A DNA stretch of 64,000 bases from Aureimonas mangrovi (GTDB lineage Bacteria > Pseudomonadota > Alphaproteobacteria > Rhizobiales > Rhizobiaceae): the NCBI RefSeq assembly GCF_014058705.1, contig NZ_CP059692.1, positions 62,001 to 126,000 on the forward strand, read 5' to 3'. How positions within the stretch are numbered: position 1 is the stretch's first letter; each line of letters begins with the position of its first letter. Position numbers and translations under genes: made by a program. Under the pieces are notes generated by a model that saw only the letters and a list, made by a program, of their open reading frames with translations, was not told where the DNA came from and ran no database searches. Of this stretch, positions 28,725 through 37,693 are shown piece by piece.

Positions 28725-29486
28725 TCAGCCGAAATCGACGGCATGCAGCGCCGTGCCGTTGGCCTTGAGCCAGGCGCGCGCTTCGTCCGAGCGCGGGTAC
28801 AGGCTCTCGCAAAGCGCCCAGAAACGCGGCCCGTGGTTCATTTCCTTCAGATGCGCCACCTCGTGCGCGGCGAGATAGTCGAGCACGAAAGGCGGCGCCA
28901 TCACCAGCCGAAAGGAGAAGGACAGGCGCCGCGCCGAGGAGCAGGAGCCCCAGCGGCTCGTCGTGTCCTTCACAGAAAGCCCGGCCGGCTTCACGTTTGC
29001 CGCCCGCGCATGGCGCTCGACCGCCTCTTCGAGGTCGCGACGCGCCTCGCGCACGAGCATGTCGCGCACGCGGCGCCTGAGATGCGTCGGCTCGCCGCCG
29101 AGAAGGAGAACGGCCGGACCTTCCGGTGTCGCCGGCAGGAGACGCGCCTGCCGGCGCCCGGGCTCATGGCGCAATTCCAGTTCACCGCCGCGAAAGGGAA
29201 GGCGGCGGCCGTCGGCGACCTCGATGCGGCCAGGCACCGCCGCCATCCGCGCCTCGACCCAGCCGCTGTAGCGCTCGATAAACTCGGCCACGCGCCGCGC
29301 GGAGGTGCGCTTGGGCACCGTCAGGCGCACGATGCCGCCGCAGGGGGAAAGGCGCATGACGATGCGCCGGGCGGTGGCATGCTCACGCACCGCAAGCGCC
29401 ATCGTACGCCCCCCGATCTCGACGCTTTCGGGAAAGGCCGGGCGGCGCCCGACGATTCTCAAAAGAGCGGAAACCGGTCCCGTCAT
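28725..29486 (-). CDS. YgjP-like (SprT-fold, DUF45) metal-dependent hydrolase
   Basis: A 253-residue protein of the M48/DUF45 family. The zinc motif is in LDYLAAHEVAHLKEMNHGPRFW (HExxH with a downstream His), preceded by the family signature TTSRWGSCSSARRLSFSFRLV. Cytoplasmic: no signal peptide or membrane segment. The E. coli homologue is YgjP; physiological substrates are unknown. The ATG at 29486 was chosen because family-like sequence starts there; the longer upstream frame lies opposite the DUF2852 gene and its terminator. Confidence 0.86.
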   Translation of the reverse strand: MTGPVSALLRIVGRRPAFPESVEIGGRTMALAVREHATARRIVMRLSPCGGIVRLTVPKRTSARRVAEFIERYSGWVEARMAAVPGRIEVADGRRLPFRGGELELRHEPGRRQARLLPATPEGPAVLLLGGEPTHLRRRVRDMLVREARRDLEEAVERHARAANVKPAGLSVKDTTSRWGSCSSARRLSFSFRLVMAPPFVLDYLAAHEVAHLKEMNHGPRFWALCESLYPRSDEARAWLKANGTALHAVDFG

Positions 29487-29495
29487 TGCATGCCC

Positions 29496-29534
29496 AAAAA
29501 CGATTCGTCGCGGCGCAGGATGCGCGCCGCGACG
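29496..29534 (-). terminator. Terminator after the DUF2852 gene
   Basis: A perfect 11-bp stem (29506-29516 with 29524-29534, 7-nt loop) leads on the minus strand into AATCG followed by a T run (A run at 29496-29500 on plus). Confidence 0.85.
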
Positions 29535-29559
29535 GCTTTCACGCAAGAAGAGCGACGCT

Positions 29560-29976
29560 TCAGTTCGGGTCGACGACGCTGGTGCGGCGCGAACGCTCGG
29601 CCATGAAGCGGTCGAACTCTTCCTTGTCCTTGGCGCGGCGCAGTTCACGCGCATAGGCTGCGAACTCGGCGCTCGCCTCGGCGAGCCGGCGGCGTTCCTC
29701 ATCGAGGCGCGCCAACTCGGCGTCACGCCAGTCGTCGAAGGCCACGTTGCCGGTGCGCTCCGCACCGAAGGGCATGTTGGCCCCCGAGCGCCGCAGACCG
29801 CTCATGACACGGTCCGTCGAGCGCGAGACGTCGCGGCGGAATGTCTCCAACCGGTCGCCCCAGAGAATGTAAGCGAGAACGGCGAGGCCGAGCGGCCAGT
29901 AGACGATGAAGCCGAGCACCATCAGGGCGATGGTACCGGGGGTCCAGGCCGGGCGGATCAGAGCCTGCGATGTCAT
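29560..29976 (-). CDS. DUF2852 family membrane protein
   Basis: A 138-residue alphaproteobacterial protein of unknown function. One or two hydrophobic segments occur at about 13-40 (GTIALMVLGFIVYWPLGLAVLAYILW), then a cytoplasmic part that is strongly charged and probably coiled coil (about 85-125, ELARLDEERRRLAEASAEF). This matches DUF2852 as I know it. The ATG at 29976 has AAAGGG at 6-7 nt; an ATG two codons earlier sits on that site. Monocistronic, with a terminator behind it. Confidence 0.82.
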   Translation of the reverse strand: MTSQALIRPAWTPGTIALMVLGFIVYWPLGLAVLAYILWGDRLETFRRDVSRSTDRVMSGLRRSGANMPFGAERTGNVAFDDWRDAELARLDEERRRLAEASAEFAAYARELRRAKDKEEFDRFMAERSRRTSVVDPN

Positions 29977-30103
29977 GGGCATCCCTTTCGTGCCAGAGAG
30001 GTCGCCCGCCGCGGAATGCGCGGGCCATCAACCCCGATGTGGGATGGGTCGGGTGGCCCTTCAATAAGCCTTTGGCACGATTGCGAAACAGCGCCGAACC
30101 CGG

Positions 30104-31510
30104 TCAGGCGCCACGCGGCTTTCGCAGTCGCCGTGCGGCACCGACCTTGGCGGCGACGGCGACAGCGATCGGCCCGGCGACCGCGTCCGATTCCACCGCC
30201 ACGGGCGCGTCGTCTGTCAGCGTGTCGGATCGTCTGCCCTTCGGCGCGGGCGCCGCTTTTGCCGCCTGCGCCTTGTTCGCATCACGACCATGCGTCAACG
30301 CGAAATCGATAATGCGCGGGGCGATCTCGGATCGAAAGCGAGAGCCGTTGAAGACACCGTAATGGCCGACGCCCTTCTGGAGGTAGTGCACGCGCTTGTC
30401 GTCGGACAGCGAGGAGCAGAGACGATGGGCGGCCTCGGTCTGGCCGACACCGGAGATGTCGTCGTTCTCGCCCTCGACCGTCAGAAGCGCGGTGCGCGTG
30501 ATCTTCGAGCAGTCGACCGGGCGGCCACGATGCATCATCGTGCCTTTCGGCAGCGCGTGCTCGATGAAGACCTGCTCCACCGTCTGCAGGTAGAATTCGG
30601 CGGTGAGGTCCATCACCGCGTTGTACTCGTCGTAGAAGGCGCGGTGCTTGTCGGCGCTGTCGCCGTCGCCCTTCACGAGATGCCAGAAGAAGTCCTTATG
30701 GGCGATGAGGTGGCGATCGAGATTCATCGACATGAACCCCGAAAGCTGCAGGAAGCCCGGATAGACCGGCCGCATGAAGCCCGGCTGCGGATAGGGCACA
30801 TGCATGATGACATTGTCGCGGAACCACTCGATGCCGTGGTCCTCGGCCAGTTTGTTGACGGCCGTGGGGTTGATGCGCGTGTCGATCGGCCCGCCCATCA
30901 GCGTCATGGAGGAGGGCGCGCAGTCCTCGCCGTCCTCCTCCATCCGTGCGACCGCCATCAGGACGGGCACCGCCGGCTGGCAGACGGCCACGACATGCGT
31001 GTCCGGCCCGAGGAACCGCAGCATCTCGATGACGTGGTCGGTGTAGTCCTCGAGATCGAACCGCCCATCCGAGAGCGGAACCTTGCGGGCGTCCGTCCAG
31101 TCGGTGATGTAGACCTCTGCGTAGGGCAGCAGCGCTTCGACCGTGCCGCGAAGGAGCGTGGCGTAATGGCCCGACATCGGCGCCACGATCAGGATTCGCG
31201 GATCGGGCTGGCGGCCTTTCGGCAGCGCGCGCTCGAAATGCAGAAGCCGGCAAAACGGCCGCTCCCACACCGGCTTGTCGGCGACGGGCACGCGCTGGCC
31301 ACCGAGGCTCGTCTCGTCGAGCCCGAATTCAGGCTTGGCGTACATGCGCGTCGTGCGCTCGAACAGTTCGGCCATCGCCGCGACGGAGCGGCCGAACTCG
31401 GTCTGCGACACCGGGTTCAGCGGGCTGGAATAGAGGGAGCGGGTGGCTTCCGCGACCGCGCGCAGCGGCGCCATCGCGGCGTGGTTCCATTCGAAGAACT
31501 GGTACAACAT
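30104..31510 (-). CDS. phaZ: Intracellular polyhydroxyalkanoate (PHB) depolymerase
   Basis: A 468-residue alpha/beta hydrolase that mobilises stored polyhydroxybutyrate. Signature parts: N-terminal MLYQFFEWNHAAMAPLRAVAE, ILIVAPMSGHYATLLRGTVE, and the nucleophile-elbow region VVAVCQPAVPVLMA, where the Cys takes the place of the usual lipase Ser. The catalytic Asp/His candidates lie in TVEGENDDISG and KGVGHYGVFNG. The C-terminal 60 residues are A/K/R-rich and low-complexity. No signal peptide, consistent with granule-associated intracellular action. No phaC or phaP genes are in the window. Confidence 0.9.
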   Translation of the reverse strand: MLYQFFEWNHAAMAPLRAVAEATRSLYSSPLNPVSQTEFGRSVAAMAELFERTTRMYAKPEFGLDETSLGGQRVPVADKPVWERPFCRLLHFERALPKGRQPDPRILIVAPMSGHYATLLRGTVEALLPYAEVYITDWTDARKVPLSDGRFDLEDYTDHVIEMLRFLGPDTHVVAVCQPAVPVLMAVARMEEDGEDCAPSSMTLMGGPIDTRINPTAVNKLAEDHGIEWFRDNVIMHVPYPQPGFMRPVYPGFLQLSGFMSMNLDRHLIAHKDFFWHLVKGDGDSADKHRAFYDEYNAVMDLTAEFYLQTVEQVFIEHALPKGTMMHRGRPVDCSKITRTALLTVEGENDDISGVGQTEAAHRLCSSLSDDKRVHYLQKGVGHYGVFNGSRFRSEIAPRIIDFALTHGRDANKAQAAKAAPAPKGRRSDTLTDDAPVAVESDAVAGPIAVAVAAKVGAARRLRKPRGA

Positions 31511-31661
31511 CTGCTCCCATTCTCTCCGGGGCGGCCTGCGCCATGACGCGCCGCAGCATCAGAAACGTCGGTGCGGCCCGACCGGTTTCACGGCGCGCCG
31601 CGTTCCCCCGTGGTGCAACCTGCGCCTCGCGCAATGCGCGAGGCTGGCGGGACGCCTGTCG

Positions 31662-31949
31662 TCAGACGCCCTCGACGATCACGATGTCGCCCTCGGCCAC
31701 CTCCTCACGGATCTGCTTGGCGGCCTGATACTGCGGGCTCTGATGGCAGGCGAGCGCCTTCTCCATCGTCTCGAACTCGATGACGACGTTGCGGGTGCGG
31801 GCGACGCCCTCCATCTCGCGGAACGGGCCGCCGCGCACGATGAACTTGGCCCCGAACTCCTCGAAGGCGGGCGCCGCCGTCGCGACATAATCCTTGTAGC
31901 GCTCGGGGTCGTGAACGTCGACGCGCGCGATCCAGTAGGCCTTGGCCAT
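31662..31949 (-). CDS. DUF1330 family protein
   Basis: A 95-residue ferredoxin-like-fold protein: MAKAYWIARVDVHDPERYKDY, KFIVRGGPFREMEG, VVIEFETMEKALACHQSPQYQAAK and DIVIVEGV are the typical DUF1330 blocks. It probably dimerises as in the dimeric alpha-beta barrel superfamily; function is unknown. It follows pyrF by 14 bp, a common pairing in rhizobia, so the two are likely cotranscribed. Confidence 0.9.
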   Translation of the reverse strand: MAKAYWIARVDVHDPERYKDYVATAAPAFEEFGAKFIVRGGPFREMEGVARTRNVVIEFETMEKALACHQSPQYQAAKQIREEVAEGDIVIVEGV

Positions 31950-31963
31950 TTCTCGTCTCCCTC

Positions 31964-32674
31964 TCAGGCGGCCCGTCGCGAGCCGCTCATCTCTTCCAGA
32001 ATCGCGAGCGCCGCCGCCTTCGGTTCGCTCGCGGCGACGATCGGGCGCGCGACCACCAGATGCGAGGCGCCTGCGGCAAGTGCGTCGCCGGGGGTCATCA
32101 CGCGTTTCTGGTCGCCCGCCTCGCCACCGGCCGGGCGGATGCCGGGCGTGACGATGGCCGGGTCCGGCCCGACGATCGCGCGGATCGCGCGCGCCTCGGC
32201 GGCGGAGGCGACGAGGCCGGTGCCGATCTCGCGCGCCTGTTCGGCGCGGCGGCGCACCAGCGCCTCGACGCTCATCTCGTAGCCCGCTTCCGCCAGCCCC
32301 GCCTCGTCGAGCGAGGTGAGGACGGTGACGGCGAGCACCGTCAGGTCGCTGCCCCTGGCCGCGCGCATCGCGGCGCGCATCGCATGCGGATAGGCGTGGA
32401 CCGTCAGCATCGAGGCGCCGAGGCGCATGACGCTCTCGACCCCCTTCTCTACCGTGTTGTCGATGTCGAGGAGCTTCAGGTCGAGGAAGACACGCTTGCC
32501 GCTCGCCGCAAGGTCGGACACGAGTTCGAGCCCGCCCTTCGAATAGGCGAGCTGGTAGCCGATCTTGTAGAAGGTGACGGCATCGCCGAGCCGCTCCACC
32601 ATTGCTTCGGCGGCCTCGCGGCCGGGCACGTCGAGCCCGACGATCAGGCGCTCGCGCATGTCGTCATCCGCCAT
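31964..32674 (-). CDS. pyrF: Orotidine 5'-phosphate decarboxylase
   Basis: A 236-residue OMP decarboxylase for the last step of UMP synthesis. The catalytic Lys-Asp array is [10 protein letters not shown] (K67, D70); [13 protein letters not shown] at the start, VTPGIRP and [11 protein letters not shown] (phosphate loop) match the family. Its ATG shares one base with the polA stop (TGATG), so the two are translationally coupled. DUF1330 follows. Confidence 0.95.
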   Translation of the reverse strand: MADDDMRERLIVGLDVPGREAAEAMVERLGDAVTFYKIGYQLAYSKGGLELVSDLAASGKRVFLDLKLLDIDNTVEKGVESVMRLGASMLTVHAYPHAMRAAMRAARGSDLTVLAVTVLTSLDEAGLAEAGYEMSVEALVRRRAEQAREIGTGLVASAAEARAIRAIVGPDPAIVTPGIRPAGGEAGDQKRVMTPGDALAAGASHLVVARPIVAASEPKAAALAILEEMSGSRRAA

Positions 32675-35598
32675 CAGTGAGCCTCTTCCCAGTTCTTCGC
32701 CGCCCGCGCTTCCACTTCGAGCGGCACTTTCAGATCGACCACCGGGTCGGCGGCCGTCTCCATCACGGTGCGAATGACCGGGATGGCGGCCTCCACCTCT
32801 TCCTCGGGAACCTCGAAGACGAGTTCGTCGTGCACCTGCAGAAGCATGCGGGCGTTGAGCCCCTCGGAGCGCAGCGCGTCCTCCATGCGGATCATCGCGC
32901 GGCGGATGACGTCCGCCGCCGTGCCCTGGATCGGCGCGTTGATCGCCGCGCGCTCCACTGCCGCGCGAACGCTCGGATTGGAATGGCGGATGTCCGGGTA
33001 ATGCGCGCGGCGCCCGAACAGCGTCTCGACATAGCCGGTCTCGCGGCAGGTGGCCTTGGTGCGGTCCATGTAGTCTCGGATGCCGGGGAAGCGCTCGAAG
33101 TAGCGCTTGATGTAGGCGCCGGCCTCCTCGCGCGGGATGGAGAGCTGGGCCGCGAGGCCGAAGGCCGAGATGCCGTAGACGATGCCGAAATTGATCGCCT
33201 TGGCGCGGCGGCGCACGTCCGACGGCATGCCCTCGATCGGCACGCCGAACATCTCGGAGGCGGTCGTCGCGTGGATGTCCTGGCCTGCGCGAAACGCCTC
33301 CACGAGCTGCGGAATCTCAGCCATGTGGGCCAGGATGCGCAGCTCGATCTGGCTGTAGTCGGCCGAGACGAGCTGGAAGCCCGACGGCGCGACGAAGGCG
33401 GAGCGGATGGCGCGGCCTTCCTCGGTGCGGATCGGAATGTTCTGCAGGTTCGGCTCGGTTGAGGAGAGCCGCCCCGTCGTCGTCGAGGCCATCGAGAACG
33501 AGGTGTGGATGCGGTCCTGCCCGTCCATGTGGAGCGGCAGCGCGTCGGTATAGGTGCCCTTCAGCTTGGTGAGCTGGCGCCAGTCGACAATGCGGCGCGG
33601 CAGATCGTGGCCGTCCACGGCCAGTTCCTCCAGCGTGCGCGCGTCGGTCGACCACTGGCCGGTCTTGGTCTTCTTGCCGCCCGGCAGGCCGAGCTTGCCG
33701 AACAGGATTTCGCCGAGCTGCTTGGGGCTGCCGGGGTTGAAGGGCTCGCCCGCCATGGCGTGAATGTCGAATTCGAGACTCGCCGCCTTCTGCGCGAAGC
33801 GGCCCGACAGGCGCGACAGGATCTGCCGGTCGGCCTTGATGCCGGCGAATTCCATACGCGCGAGCACCGGCACCAGCGGGCGCTCCAGCCGTTCGTAGAC
33901 ATGGGCGAGGCCTTCGGCGGCGAGGCGCGGCTTCATCGCCAGCCACAGGCGCAGCGTCACGTCCGCGTCCTCGGCGGCGTATTCCGTCACCTTCTCCACG
34001 GTGCAGGCGGCGATGGCCTTGGCGCCCTTGCCCGAGCCGCACAGCTCCTTGAACGAGATCGGCTTGTGGCCGAGCAGGCGCTCGGACAGCTCGTCCATGC
34101 CGTGCCCCTCCAGCGAGGACGAGGCGTCCAACGCGTAGGAGATCAGCATCGTGTCGTCGAAGGGCTCCACCGCCACGTCGTGGCGCAGGAGCACGAGATA
34201 GTCGTACTTGAAGTTCTGGCCGACCTTGAGAAGCGAGAAATCCTCCAGCGCGGGCTTGAGAATGGCAAGCGCGTCTGCGAGCGCGATCTGCTCGCCCGGG
34301 CCCTCCCCTTCGCCGCCGCCCAGAAGATCGCCCGCGCCCTCGGCCACATGGCCGATCGGCACGTAAGCCGCCTCGTTCGGCGCCACGCACAGCGCGATGC
34401 CGACGATTTCGGCATTCATCGCGTCGAGCGCCGTGGTCTCTATATCGACGGACAGGACGCCGGTCTCGTAGGCGCGCGCGATCCAGCGAGACAGCGTCTG
34501 GCCGTCGCGGATCGTGGCATAGGCCGCGCGGTCGAAGACCGAGGCCGCCATCTCGCCGGCGCGCTTGGTCGCGAGCGCGCGGGGCGTGAAGGGAAGCGCG
34601 GCGCCCGGCTCGGCAACCGCCGGCGCAGGGGAAGCGGCGGGGTCGAGATCGGGCCCGCGCGCCGGCACGGTGACGTCGATCGCGGCCGCCTCGACATCGG
34701 CCGCCTCGGTGCCGAGCGCCGCAGAGACGCGCCGCGTCAGCGTCGTGAACTCCATGGCCTTCAGATAGGAGACCAGCTTCTGCCCGTCCGGCTCGTGCAG
34801 CACGAGTTCGTCCAGCTCGACGTCCAGCGGGGTGTTCTGATCGAGCGTCACCAGTCTGTGCGAGAGCCGCGCCTGTTCGGCGAACTGCACGATGTTCTCG
34901 CGGCGCTTGGCCTGCTTTATTTCGCCGGCGCGCGCGAGCAGCGTCTCGAGATCTCCGAAGGTCGCCAGAAGCTCGGCCGCCGTCTTCGGGCCGATGCCGG
35001 GAATGCCCGGCACGTTGTCGGAACTGTCGCCGACGAGCGCCTGAAGGTCGATCATCTTCTCTGGGTAGACGCCGAACTTGTCGAACACCTCCTGCGGCCC
35101 GAGGCGCTTGTCCTTCATCTGATCGTAGAGCGTCACGCAAGGGCCGACGAGCTGCATCAGGTCCTTGTCGGAGGAGACGATCGTCACGTCGCCGCCCGCC
35201 TCCAGCGCCAGGCGCGTGTAGGTGGCGATCAGGTCGTCCGCCTCGAAACCCTGCTTTTCGATGCAGGGCAGGTCGAACGCGCGCACCGCTTCGCGGATCA
35301 GCGAGAACTGGGGCACGAGGTCTTCCGGCGGGGCCTGCCGGTTGGCCTTGTACTGGTCGTAGAGCGCATTGCGGAAGGTCGTCGAGGAATGATCGAAGAT
35401 CACCGCGAAATGCGTCGGCACGACGCCGACCGAAGTGTCGCGCGCTTCCTGGATCAGCTTCCAGAGCATGTTGCAGAAGCCGGAAACGGCGCCGACCGGC
35501 AGTCCGTCCGACTTGCGTGTCAGCGGCGGCAGCGCGTGGTAGGCCCGGAAGATGTAGGCCGAGCCGTCGACGAGGAAGAGGTGATCGCCCTTTTGCAT
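32674..35598 (-). CDS. polA: DNA polymerase I
   Basis: A 974-residue Pol I with three domains: the 5' nuclease (1-about 290; [45 protein letters not shown]), the 3'-5' exonuclease (about 375-560) with Exo [10 protein letters not shown], Exo [12 protein letters not shown] and Exo [13 protein letters not shown] all retained, so proofreading should be active, and the polymerase (about 600-974; [39 protein letters not shown]). Upstream is the 593-bp hairpin-rich interval. pyrF follows with a one-base overlap. Confidence 0.98.
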   Translation of the reverse strand: MQKGDHLFLVDGSAYIFRAYHALPPLTRKSDGLPVGAVSGFCNMLWKLIQEARDTSVGVVPTHFAVIFDHSSTTFRNALYDQYKANRQAPPEDLVPQFSLIREAVRAFDLPCIEKQGFEADDLIATYTRLALEAGGDVTIVSSDKDLMQLVGPCVTLYDQMKDKRLGPQEVFDKFGVYPEKMIDLQALVGDSSDNVPGIPGIGPKTAAELLATFGDLETLLARAGEIKQAKRRENIVQFAEQARLSHRLVTLDQNTPLDVELDELVLHEPDGQKLVSYLKAMEFTTLTRRVSAALGTEAADVEAAAIDVTVPARGPDLDPAASPAPAVAEPGAALPFTPRALATKRAGEMAASVFDRAAYATIRDGQTLSRWIARAYETGVLSVDIETTALDAMNAEIVGIALCVAPNEAAYVPIGHVAEGAGDLLGGGEGEGPGEQIALADALAILKPALEDFSLLKVGQNFKYDYLVLLRHDVAVEPFDDTMLISYALDASSSLEGHGMDELSERLLGHKPISFKELCGSGKGAKAIAACTVEKVTEYAAEDADVTLRLWLAMKPRLAAEGLAHVYERLERPLVPVLARMEFAGIKADRQILSRLSGRFAQKAASLEFDIHAMAGEPFNPGSPKQLGEILFGKLGLPGGKKTKTGQWSTDARTLEELAVDGHDLPRRIVDWRQLTKLKGTYTDALPLHMDGQDRIHTSFSMASTTTGRLSSTEPNLQNIPIRTEEGRAIRSAFVAPSGFQLVSADYSQIELRILAHMAEIPQLVEAFRAGQDIHATTASEMFGVPIEGMPSDVRRRAKAINFGIVYGISAFGLAAQLSIPREEAGAYIKRYFERFPGIRDYMDRTKATCRETGYVETLFGRRAHYPDIRHSNPSVRAAVERAAINAPIQGTAADVIRRAMIRMEDALRSEGLNARMLLQVHDELVFEVPEEEVEAAIPVIRTVMETAADPVVDLKVPLEVEARAAKNWEEAH

Positions 35599-35867
35599 GG
35601 GCTAGGTCGTATCCGCAGCCGCACGCTTAGTCCATCCGCAACGCGTGCCGCTGGCTGCGGCACGGCTGCCCCGGCGCCGCCACAGTTGAACCTTGCGGGA
35701 AGACGAAAAAATCAAGCTGAAGCATTAAAATCTGCACGCGTCATCTTGACGCGATGACGCTGATTTCACAGGGCTTTCGGGAAGATAACAAAGAGTTAAG
35801 GTGCGTTCTCACGCAAGCGTGAGCCGAAGGGCTTGAACCCATTCGGCGTCGAGCGCATTTATGGTTC

Positions 35868-36025
35868 AACGACGCGACGATATTGCGTCGTGTTCGGCGC
35901 AAAGCTCGTCCCCCGCTTTCGACGCCGAATTGAGAAGCGGACAGTCCCATCCCCCCTCTCGGGACCTCCGCTTTACCAGAAAGGGCCGTCGCGACAATCC
36001 CCCTCCAGTCCGCGGCGGCCTTTTT
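35868..36025 (+). ncRNA. Candidate trans-acting small RNA with C-rich anti-Shine-Dalgarno loops
   Basis: Successive hairpins: ACGACGC/GCGTCGT (35869-35891), CCGCTT/AAGCGG (35913-35940), GTCCC/GGGAC with loop ATCCCCCCTCTC (35944-35965), and a terminator stem 35984-35993/36011-36020 (10 bp, one G-U) with loop ACAATCCCCCTCCAGTC followed by TTTTTCTGTTTTT. Exposed CCCCYUC loops complementary to ribosome-binding sites are typical of alphaproteobacterial families such as ar14 and the CuckooS RNAs. A possible promoter is TTGAAC (35833-35838), 17 nt, CATTTA (35856-35861). The 5' end is a guess; the terminator is the firmest part. Confidence 0.45.
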
Positions 36026-36033
36026 CTGTTTTT
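35984..36033 (+). terminator. Terminator with C-rich loop in the polA-peptidase interval
   Basis: GGCCGTCGCG (35984-35993) pairs with CGCGGCGGCC (36011-36020), followed by TTTTTCTGTTTTT. No protein-coding gene on the plus strand ends upstream of it (polA is on minus), so it implies a non-coding transcript. Confidence 0.75.
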
Positions 36034-36191
36034 AAGCTTCACTCGATTTGCATCTGTTGCAGCGCTGCCATACCAGCGGCTGTCGAGCCGGCCTTTCGCG
36101 AACGCCCGTCCGGCTGACGGTGGCGCGTTGTCTTGGCCGCTTTCGATGCTGTAGACCGAGCGGCGACCCGACCGTTTCAAGGGAACCGCCC

Positions 36192-37592
36192 ATGCCCGGC
36201 CTCGACAGCGTCCTTTCCTGCCTCGATCTCAATCTCGATCGCTCCGTCGAGCGCCTGCAGGAGCTCCTGCGGATCCCGTCGATCTCGACCGATCCGGCCT
36301 ATGCCCCGGACGTGCGTCGCGCGGCCGAGTGGCTGAAGGGCGATCTGGAGGCGATCGGCTTCTCGGCGCGCGTCGCCGAGACGGTCGGGCACCCGATGGT
36401 GGTCGCCCATCATGGCGGGGCCGGCGAGGGCAAGCCGCAGGTCCTCTTCTACGGCCATTACGACGTGCAGCCCGTCGATCCGATCGAGCTGTGGGACGCC
36501 GATCCCTTCGATCCAAAGGTCATCGCCATGCCGGACGGCACGAAGCGCATCACCGGGCGCGGCTCGGCTGATGACAAGGGCCAGCTCATGACTTTCGTGG
36601 AGGCCTGCCGCGCCTTTATCGCCGAGACGGGCAGCCTGCCCTGCCGCGTCACCATCTTCCTCGAGGGCGAGGAGGAATCCGGCTCGCCCTCGCTCCTGCC
36701 GTTCCTGAAGGAGAACGCCGAGGAGTTGAAGGCCGACGTCGCGCTCGTCTGCGACACCAACATGTGGGACCGCGAGACGCCGGCGATCTCGACGGGCCTG
36801 CGTGGCCTCGTCGGCGAGGAGATCACGCTGACCGCCGCATCGATGGACCTGCATTCGGGCTATTTCGGCGGGGCGGCGGCCAATCCGATCACGATCCTCG
36901 CCCGCATCCTCGGCGCGATGCACGACGCGGACGGCCGCGTGACGATCCCCGGCTTCTACGACGGCGTGCCGGAGCTGCCCGCCGACGTGCGGAAAGTCTG
37001 GGACGGGCTCGGTTTCGACGATGCCGCCTTCCTCGGCGCCGTCGATCTCTCGGTTCCCTTCGGCGAAAAGGGCCGCTCGGTTCTCGAACAGACCTGGGCG
37101 CGCCCGACCGCCGAGGTAAACGGCATCGAGGGCGGCTACACCGGCCAGGGCTTCAAGACGGTGATCGCCTCCAAGGCGCACGCCAAGGTCTCGTTCCGTC
37201 TCGTTTTCGACCAGGATCCGGACGCGATCCGCGAAAACTTCCGCCAGTTCGTGCGCGAGCGCCTGCCGGCGGACGTCTCCGTGGAGTTCCACGCACATGG
37301 CGGCTCGGCGGCGATCCAGCTTCCTTTCGATTCGCCGGTCCTGGAGACGGCCCGGCAGGCTCTATCCGACGAGTGGCCAAAACCCGCCGTGATGATCGGC
37401 ATGGGCGGCTCGATCCCGGTCGTCGGTCAGTTCAAGGACACGCTCGGCATGCCTTCGCTTCTCATCGGCTTCGGCCACGGCGACGACCGCATCCACTCGC
37501 CCAACGAGAAGTACGAGATGACCTCCTTCGCCAAGGGCCAGCGTTCCTGGGCGCGGGTGCTGGAGGCACTCGGCGAGAAGGGTGCGGCGTAG
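36192..37592 (+). CDS. M20-family dipeptidase / carboxypeptidase
   Basis: A 466-residue zinc peptidase of the ArgE/DapE/ACY1/CPG2 group. Metal ligands lie in FYGHYDVQPVD, GRGSADDKGQL and the Glu pair of LEGEEESGSPSL; the C-terminal metal His is in GFGHGDDRIHSPNEKYE. A dimerisation domain occupies about 200-350. No signal peptide, so it acts in the cytoplasm, probably on small peptides; the exact substrate is unknown. The ATG at 36192 is where family sequence begins; the 48 upstream in-frame codons are not conserved in style. Confidence 0.9.
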   Translation: MPGLDSVLSCLDLNLDRSVERLQELLRIPSISTDPAYAPDVRRAAEWLKGDLEAIGFSARVAETVGHPMVVAHHGGAGEGKPQVLFYGHYDVQPVDPIELWDADPFDPKVIAMPDGTKRITGRGSADDKGQLMTFVEACRAFIAETGSLPCRVTIFLEGEEESGSPSLLPFLKENAEELKADVALVCDTNMWDRETPAISTGLRGLVGEEITLTAASMDLHSGYFGGAAANPITILARILGAMHDADGRVTIPGFYDGVPELPADVRKVWDGLGFDDAAFLGAVDLSVPFGEKGRSVLEQTWARPTAEVNGIEGGYTGQGFKTVIASKAHAKVSFRLVFDQDPDAIRENFRQFVRERLPADVSVEFHAHGGSAAIQLPFDSPVLETARQALSDEWPKPAVMIGMGGSIPVVGQFKDTLGMPSLLIGFGHGDDRIHSPNEKYEMTSFAKGQRSWARVLEALGEKGAA

Positions 37593-37693
37593 CGACCGAT
37601 GTCCGGCCGCCCCGTGCTTCGTGCGCGGCGGCCGCTATCGACCCCTTTCAGACCTTTGCTCATAAGAAAGCTGGCCCTCTAAGCAGACATTCA

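Larger units (their letters stand above)
35599..36191. other. 593-bp gene-free, hairpin-rich interval between polA and an M20 peptidase
   Basis: No convincing coding frame. It holds several inverted repeats: CGCGTCA-TCT-TGACGCG (35737-35753), CTCACG-CAAG-CGTGAG (35808-35823), GCCGAAGGG (35823-35831) with CCC-A-TTCGGC (35838-35847), ACGACGC/GCGTCGT (35869-35891), and then the candidate small RNA hairpins ending in a terminator at 36025. The polA promoter (minus) and the peptidase promoter (plus) must also lie here but I could not assign them. Confidence 0.7.

Noticed and set aside
31623-31643. 9-bp inverted repeat GCCTCGCGC/GCGCGAGGC after DUF1330
   Set aside because: No T run on either strand; cannot be called a terminator with confidence.
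35599-36191. 6S RNA, SRP RNA or tmRNA in the gene-free interval
   Set aside because: The ends do not pair into a 6S rod and the conserved SRP and tmRNA core sequences are absent.
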